Shown one piece after another: positions 5,683 through 9,628 of a stretch of 9,628 bases of DNA; positions within the stretch are counted from its first letter, which is position 1; every line of letters starts with the position of its first letter. Source of the stretch: Thermoflexus sp. (lineage in GTDB: Bacteria; Chloroflexota; Anaerolineae; Thermoflexales; Thermoflexaceae). The notes under the pieces were generated by a model that was not told the DNA's origin, did not search any database, and saw only the letters and a program-made list of their open reading frames with translations. The translations under genes and the position numbers were made by a program. Location: positions 1-9,628 of the forward strand of contig JAGHYO010000072.1 in assembly GCA_017743605.1 (NCBI GenBank), written 5' to 3'.

Positions 5683-7590
5683 TTATGAGGTGAAGGTCGT
5701 CGCTCCCGGGCCTTCGCCCGATTCGGTCCCCAGCACCCGCACATCCCCCACGCGCCGGGTGATCCCGAGGGCGTCCATCTGCTCCAGCAGGGCGATGGCG
5801 ACCCGCCGGCTGGTCCCCAGGAGATCCCGGGCCTCAGCCGCGGAGATCGCGCCGCGGGCCTGCAGGTGTTCCCGGATCCGCGCCACGGCCTCGTTCCAGG
5901 TCTCTCCCAGCATCACGAGCTCCTCGCCGAGCCGGATCAGGCGTCCTTCGTCCAGCAGGGCCTGCAGGAGCTCTCGGCCCAGGGCGGCCTCCGCTTCCTT
6001 GCAGGTGAGCGGATGCCATGGGTCCCGACGGAGCCCTGCCAGCGCCGTTTCCACCCGTTGACGCTGCGCCTCGGTCAGGCGGATGGCGAAGCCGGCGCGC
6101 CGGATCAGCGGGCCGGTCTCCTCGATTCGACCCTCCCGCAGGGCCGCCTGCAGCACGGCCTCGAAGATCGGGGGCGGCCAGCCGAGGCGGCTGCGGGCTT
6201 CCTCCCGCGGCATCCCCCGGCGGAGGGGATTCTCCCGATGATAGACCTCCACCCGCTCCACCAGCTGCCCCACGGCTCGGGCCTGCCAGTCGGGGGCCGC
6301 CCAGAGGTCCCCGGCGAGCGGGATCGCCTCCCCGCGTTCGGCCAGGGCCTCGAACCACCGCCGCACGGTCTCCGGCGGCAGGGCCAGGCGCCGGGAGGCC
6401 TCCGGGAGGGCGAGGGATCCGGCCTCCCGCAACCAGACCCGCAGCCGGGACGCGGGGTCCGCGCGGTGGAGGGCCCGGAGGGTCGTGAGGACCTCCGGGC
6501 GGAGCCGGCGGTGGCGGCGAGCCGGATGGGCGTCCAGGATCTCCCCGCCGCCCAGGGTGATGGAGGGCGAAGGCCAGCGGAGGATGAAACGATCCCCCGG
6601 CGCGACCACCGTGGGACGGCTCAGCACCAGCTGGACGAACCCCATCTCCCCGGGAGGCAGGATCTCCCGATCCAGGAGGCGGACCCGGGCCATGATCTGG
6701 GCCGCCCCGTGGAAAAATTTCACCTCGGCGAAATGGGGAAGCGGCCGCGGGGATCCCTCCCAGTGGATCAGCGCGGCGTCGAGGAGGGCGGTGGGCGCGA
6801 ACCGTCCGGGGACCGTCACCCAATCTCCCCGGCGGAGCTCCTCCGGCGAGACGCCGCTCAGGTTGATGGCTACCCGGGAGCCCGGGAGGGCCTGCTCCAC
6901 TCGCCGGCGGTAGGATTGCAGCCCCCGGATGCGCGCGCGGCGGCCGGAGGGCCAGATCTCAACCTCGTCCCCAACCCGAAAGCATCCGTCCTGCAGCGTG
7001 CCGGTCACCACCGTCCCGAACCCGGGCATGGTGAAGACCCGGTCGATGGAGAGACGAGCCCGGCCCAGGTCCGGCGGGGGCGGCTGGCCCTCCAGGGCCC
7101 CATGCAGGGCCGCCACCAGCGCCTCCAGGCCAGCTCGGGTGCGGGCGGAGACCGGGACGATCGGCGCGGCCTCCCAGCAGGTCCCCTGAAGCAGGGCGCG
7201 GATCTCCTCTTCCACCAGGGCCAGCCACTCCGGGTCCACCAGATCGATCTTGTTCAGGGCGACCACGCCCCGACAGACCTCGAGGAGGGTGAGGATGGCG
7301 AAGTGCTCCCGGGTCTGGGGCATCACGCCCTCGTCGGCGGCCACCACCAGCAGGGCGGCGTCGATGCCGCCCACGCCCGCGAGCATGTTCTCGATGAAAT
7401 CCAGGTGGCCGGGCACGTCCACGATCCCCACCGTCTCCCCGTTCGGCAGGGTCAGCCAGGCGAAGCCCAGGTCGATGGTCATCTCCCGGATCTGCTCCTC
7501 CTTCAGGCGATCCGGGTGGATGCCCGTCAGCGCCTCCACCAGCGCGGATTTCCCGTGGTCGACGTGGCCTGCGGTGGCGATCACCGGCAT
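5683..7590 (-). CDS. selB: Selenocysteine-specific elongation factor SelB
   Basis: SelB, 635 residues, is the GTPase that delivers Sec-tRNA(Sec) to ribosomes paused at UGA next to a SECIS hairpin. The EF-Tu-like G domain has GHVDHGKS (8-15), MTIDLGFAW (37-45), DVPGH (58-62), NKID (113-116) and VSA (147-149). Beta-barrel domains follow: DRVFTMPGFGTVVTGTL (184-200), then a third domain ending in ITLGGGEILDAHPARRHRR (345-363). The C-terminal 270 residues fit the winged-helix repeats that bind SECIS RNA. Length is normal. The ATG at 7590 gives the canonical short leader before the P-loop, with a weak GGTGAG-like ribosome site. It lies 26 bases downstream of the coiled-coil gene and is probably cotranscribed with it. 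Its stop is 4 bases from the mutL stop. selA, selD, tRNA-Sec and any selenoprotein are absent from the window. Confidence 0.97.
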   Translation of the reverse strand: MPVIATAGHVDHGKSALVEALTGIHPDRLKEEQIREMTIDLGFAWLTLPNGETVGIVDVPGHLDFIENMLAGVGGIDAALLVVAADEGVMPQTREHFAILTLLEVCRGVVALNKIDLVDPEWLALVEEEIRALLQGTCWEAAPIVPVSARTRAGLEALVAALHGALEGQPPPPDLGRARLSIDRVFTMPGFGTVVTGTLQDGCFRVGDEVEIWPSGRRARIRGLQSYRRRVEQALPGSRVAINLSGVSPEELRRGDWVTVPGRFAPTALLDAALIHWEGSPRPLPHFAEVKFFHGAAQIMARVRLLDREILPPGEMGFVQLVLSRPTVVAPGDRFILRWPSPSITLGGGEILDAHPARRHRRLRPEVLTTLRALHRADPASRLRVWLREAGSLALPEASRRLALPPETVRRWFEALAERGEAIPLAGDLWAAPDWQARAVGQLVERVEVYHRENPLRRGMPREEARSRLGWPPPIFEAVLQAALREGRIEETGPLIRRAGFAIRLTEAQRQRVETALAGLRRDPWHPLTCKEAEAALGRELLQALLDEGRLIRLGEELVMLGETWNEAVARIREHLQARGAISAAEARDLLGTSRRVAIALLEQMDALGITRRVGDVRVLGTESGEGPGATTFTS

Positions 7591-7616
7591 GGCGGCTCAC
7601 CCGATCCCGGAGAGGG

Positions 7617-8855
7617 TCACGGAGAGGATCCCGGGGAGGGGGATCCGCGGCCCGGGGTTTCTTTGAGGTGCTGCTTCAAGCGCTGGAGCCGCTGCTCGTG
7701 GCCCTGGCTCCACGCGCGGGCGGCGTCGCGCAGGTGGCGGGCCCATTCCTCCTGCTCCTCCAGCAGCCCGCGGAGGAGCTGCTCCAGGCGCGGCCACTGG
7801 CGCTCCAGCTCCTCGATGCGCCCGTCCAGCTCCCGGTGCTCCCGCTCGTGGGCGGCCCATCGCTCCTCCCGCAGGAGGCTCAGCTGGTGGAAGCGCCGCT
7901 CCTGGGCCGCCTGCCACTCGTCCCACTCCTGCTGAAGACGCGCTTCGTTCAGGCGGAGGATCTCGCTCATCTCCCGCAGCCGGTTCTCCCATCCCTCGCG
8001 CAGGGCCCCCAGCTCCGTCAGGGCCTGGCGGCTCTCCCGCGCCAAATCCTGGAGCTGGTGCAGGGCCGCGTGGTAATCCTCGATCCGGGCCAGACGCTCT
8101 TCCACGTGCTGCTCCAGGCGACGGAAGGCCTGCAGGTGCTGGAGGTCGGCCAGGCGCAACGCCTCCGCCTGGGTGGCGATCTCCTCCAGGCGGGCCTCGA
8201 TGGGCTCGAAGCGCCGGGGCTGCTTGCGGAGCTCCTCCTCCAAGGGGGGGAAGCGCTGGGCCAGCTCCTCCACCCGCCGCCGCTGATCCACCTGCCCGTT
8301 CTCCAGGTCGGCGATCCGCTTGAGGGTCTGCCGGGCCTGTTCCTCAAGGTAGGTGAGGCGGGGACGGGTCTCCTCCAGCCCGCGGCCGACTTCCTCCAGG
8401 CGTCGGGCCTGGGCCTGCAGGAAGGGGATCAGGCGGTCCTGTTCCGTGCGCCGGGAGGCCAGCTCCTGTTCCGCCCGCTCCAGACGGGGGAGGGCCTCCC
8501 GAAGCTCCCCCATCGCGCGCTGGAGCTCCCCGACCTGGAGCTGCAGCGCGGCTTGCCCTTCGCGGAGCTGGCGCTCCATCTCGTCCAGGCGCCGCTGGAT
8601 CAGCGCGGTCAGCTCCTCCCGCAGGCGGGCGAAGGCCGGCTCCGCCGGCGCCGGGCGGGCGGCCTGGGCCTGGGCGGCGGCCAGGGCCGCGGCCAGCTGA
8701 CGGATCTGCTCCCGGGCCTGCTCCAGGAGGGCGGTCAGCTGGTCCACCCGTTGCTGAAGCAAGGCGATGGTCTCTTTGTCCTTCCGGCGCTCCTGCTCCA
8801 GCCAGAGGACGGTCTGGCGGGTCTGCGCGAGCTCCATCTCGATCTCCGGCCGCAC
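7617..8855 (-). CDS. Long coiled-coil protein of unknown function
   Basis: A 412-residue protein that I do not recognise as a named family. It is dominated by Glu, Gln, Arg, Leu and Ala in heptad-like patterns, for example LLQQRVDQLTALLEQAREQI (32-51) and LEQHVEERLARIEDYHAALH (247-266). Several long helices are broken by prolines (68-73, 123, 144, 165, 203-204, 213-218). The C-terminal third is unusually rich in Trp for a coiled coil (residues 309, 312, 333, 354, 371, 382). A short disordered tail, rich in Gly, Ser and Pro, ends the protein. There is no signal peptide, membrane helix or ATPase motif, so it is likely cytoplasmic and possibly a scaffold or oligomeriser. The GTG start at 8855 is preferred because GGGAGGT lies five bases upstream. 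An internal ATG at 8837 is the alternative. It precedes selB by 26 bases on the same strand, suggesting one transcript, but a role in selenocysteine decoding is not shown. Confidence 0.85.
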   Translation of the reverse strand: MRPEIEMELAQTRQTVLWLEQERRKDKETIALLQQRVDQLTALLEQAREQIRQLAAALAAAQAQAARPAPAEPAFARLREELTALIQRRLDEMERQLREGQAALQLQVGELQRAMGELREALPRLERAEQELASRRTEQDRLIPFLQAQARRLEEVGRGLEETRPRLTYLEEQARQTLKRIADLENGQVDQRRRVEELAQRFPPLEEELRKQPRRFEPIEARLEEIATQAEALRLADLQHLQAFRRLEQHVEERLARIEDYHAALHQLQDLARESRQALTELGALREGWENRLREMSEILRLNEARLQQEWDEWQAAQERRFHQLSLLREERWAAHEREHRELDGRIEELERQWPRLEQLLRGLLEEQEEWARHLRDAARAWSQGHEQRLQRLKQHLKETPGRGSPSPGSSP

Positions 8856-8860
8856 GGGGC

Positions 8861-8867
8861 ACCTCCC
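8861..8867 (-). promoter_or_regulatory. Shine-Dalgarno deciding a GTG start
   Basis: The minus strand reads GGGAGGT here, five bases before the GTG at 8855. The in-frame ATG at 8837 would be 23 bases away, so the GTG is the better start. Confidence 0.75.
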
Positions 8868-9001
8868 GGCAGAGATTCAGGGGTTCGACGAGCACAGTTC
8901 GGTCCGCTCCGGGACGGGACGCCGGGGGATCTCTCCGGCGCCCGCTGCGGGTTCAGTCTACACGGTTTCCGAAAGCGGGGCCACGGGCTCCGCCTCGGGG
9001 C

Positions 9002-9058
9002 GTGTGCCCATTCTGGTAGGACAACTGCTCGCAGTTGTCCCGCGATTTTGGGACACAC
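9002..9058. repeat. Nested palindrome / potential cruciform
   Basis: A perfect 10-bp inverted repeat, GGACAACTGC (9019-9028) and GCAGTTGTCC (9031-9040), has only two bases between its arms. It sits inside a second pair, GTGTGCCCA (9002-9010) and TGGGACACAC (9049-9058), which pairs over 9 bp with one bulged A. An alternative stem, TGTCCC (9036-9041) with GGGACA (9050-9055), competes with the inner hairpin because both use TGTCC. No T-run directly follows, and the genes on both sides point away, so a terminator is unlikely. It could be an operator, a small dispersed palindromic repeat, or a transposon-end remnant. Confidence 0.75.
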
Positions 9059-9081
9059 CCCCCTGCGCACCTCGGGCCCCC

Positions 9082-9111
9082 TTGACGGGATCCGACGCGA
9101 AGGGCCATCAT
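9082..9111 (+). promoter_or_regulatory. Candidate sigma-70 promoter for the right-edge gene
   Basis: TTGACG at 9082-9087 (5 of 6 to the -35 consensus) is followed after 18 bases by CATCAT at 9106-9111 (4 of 6 to the -10). Initiation would fall near 9118, about 60 bases before the ATG at 9180. In DNA this GC-rich the -35 match is notable, but the -10 is poor. Confidence 0.35.
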
Positions 9112-9165
9112 GGAAGCGGGCTCATCCGCCATCCTCGGCGGGCGGGCTCCTCCCCTGAATTCGCC

Positions 9166-9171
9166 GGGAGG
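9166..9171 (+). promoter_or_regulatory. Shine-Dalgarno of the right-edge gene
   Basis: GGGAGG lies 8 bases before the ATG at 9180. It supports both the reality of this truncated gene and its start. Confidence 0.75.
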
Positions 9172-9179
9172 CGACGAAG

Positions 9180-9628
9180 ATGATCGAGCTGACGATGTTC
9201 GTGTTGACCAGCGTCGCCGCGGGCGTCCTGGGCAACCGATCCGACGCCCTCCTCTGTGATGTCGCTCGAAGCCTCTACGAGCGCCTGCGCCAGAGCGGCC
9301 CTCCCGTCAATCACGACCTGCAGCGGGCCATCCGCAAAGCCCTCCTTCAGGCCACCCTGGCCCTGCTCTCCGACGCCCTGAGTGAGCGGGGCGAGAATGT
9401 CCGAAATCCGCTTTCCCGCTTTTTGCGTCACCTCTTCCGGCCGAAGGACCAGGAAGTCCGATGGCTCCTGCGGGCCTATGACGCCCTCGCCGCCGAGCTG
9501 GGCAGAGTTTGGGACGCTGAATACGTGCCGCCGTCGTCCGTTGCGGAACGCGAGCTGGCCTTCTTGCTGGAACCGCAAGGGGTCGCCGCCGAGGAGCGAG
9601 GGAGGGAGCTGCGCGAGCGCCTGACGGA
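9180..9628 (+). CDS. Unrecognised protein, 3'-truncated by contig edge
   Basis: The frame from the ATG at 9180 stays open for 149 codons and runs off the window, so the C-terminus is missing. The visible part looks helical. A mildly hydrophobic start (MIELTMFVLTSVAAGVLGN) is followed by CDVARSLYERLRQSG, then NHDLQRAIRKALLQATLALL (44-63), a basic stretch around 77-89, and a charged segment ending in EERGRELRERLT. The NHDLQRAxRKAxLxA pattern resembles, from memory, N-terminal helical regions of some large bacterial STAND/NACHT-type proteins. No P-loop, TIR, nuclease or repeat domain is visible yet, so no function is assigned. Codon use is looser than in mutL or selB (TTG, AGT, CGA, AGA, GTT, GCT appear), a hint of later acquisition. 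The N-terminal hydrophobic run is too short and interrupted to be a sure membrane anchor. Confidence 0.75.
   Translation, partial: MIELTMFVLTSVAAGVLGNRSDALLCDVARSLYERLRQSGPPVNHDLQRAIRKALLQATLALLSDALSERGENVRNPLSRFLRHLFRPKDQEVRWLLRAYDALAAELGRVWDAEYVPPSSVAERELAFLLEPQGVAAEERGRELRERLT

Larger units (their letters stand above)
8856..9179. other. Divergent intergenic region
   Basis: These 324 bases separate the minus-strand coiled-coil/selB pair from the plus-strand gene at 9180 and should hold both promoters. On the minus strand I find only a lone TAGACT (8960 down to 8955) that could be a -10, without a good -35. A small hairpin (CGCCGG at 8920-8925 with CCGGCG at 8935-8940) would lie in the coiled-coil gene leader. 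The nested palindrome and the plus-strand promoter candidate are listed separately. No small gene is convincing. Confidence 0.6.

Noticed and set aside
5866..7935. A 689-codon open frame on the plus strand, antisense to selB and the end of the coiled-coil gene
   Set aside because: It is rich in Gly, Pro, Arg, His and Gln, with no domain or ribosome site, and lies opposite a fully motif-supported selB. It is an antisense shadow caused by high GC.
7668..9158. A 496-codon plus-strand frame opposite the coiled-coil gene, running through the intergenic region
   Set aside because: It mirrors the repetitive Leu/Gln/Glu codons of the coiled-coil gene, changes character at its end, and shows no motif. 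The minus-strand gene has a proper Shine-Dalgarno and heptad pattern.
9108..9578. A 156-codon minus-strand frame at the right edge
   Set aside because: It has no good ribosome site or motif. The plus-strand gene at 9180 has an SD, a plausible promoter and a consistent helical protein.
1..9628. CRISPR array, tRNA (including tRNA-Sec), rRNA, or SECIS element with in-frame UGA
   Set aside because: I saw no regularly spaced direct repeats, no cloverleaf, and no gene whose reading continues convincingly through a TGA, despite the presence of selB.

Overview
The window is GC-rich bacterial chromosome from a draft assembly. The gene set and protein style suggest a thermophilic Chloroflexota member, perhaps Thermoflexus-like. 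That placement is inference from general resemblance, since no search was possible. The first 19 bases are exactly the Tn5/Nextera mosaic-end sequence, so the left edge is a sequencing artefact. The right edge cuts a gene.

Layout, left to right: (1) an RpoD-type sigma-70 factor (+, 50-1222) with a clear Shine-Dalgarno just inside the adapter; (2) a convergent XdhC-family molybdoenzyme maturation protein (-, 1304-2128), without its usual oxidase or dehydrogenase subunits in the window; (3) about 1.9 kb of decayed DNA (2129-4028), holding the N-terminal relic of an IS701-family transposase with an in-frame TGG-to-TAG type stop, then a 379-codon relic of a response-regulator receiver fused to a class III adenylate/guanylate cyclase, whose frame is open but whose cyclase catalytic residues are gone; (4) mutL (+, 4032-5678), of the endonuclease-bearing type; (5) a minus-strand pair read right to left, a 412-residue coiled-coil protein (8855-7617) followed 26 bases later by selB (7590-5683), with selB and mutL stops separated by 4 bases; (6) a 324-base divergent intergenic region with a 57-base nested palindrome and a plausible promoter; (7) the first 149 codons of an unrecognised helical protein (+, 9180 to the edge).

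Most of the intact genes are housekeeping: transcription initiation, mismatch repair, selenocysteine decoding and molybdoenzyme maturation. They do not form one pathway. I see no complete new system. The points most worth a second look are the degenerate receiver-cyclase, the coiled-coil/selB pairing, the palindromic intergenic element, and the truncated right-edge gene, whose N-terminus faintly resembles the helical leaders of some large bacterial STAND/NACHT-type proteins.
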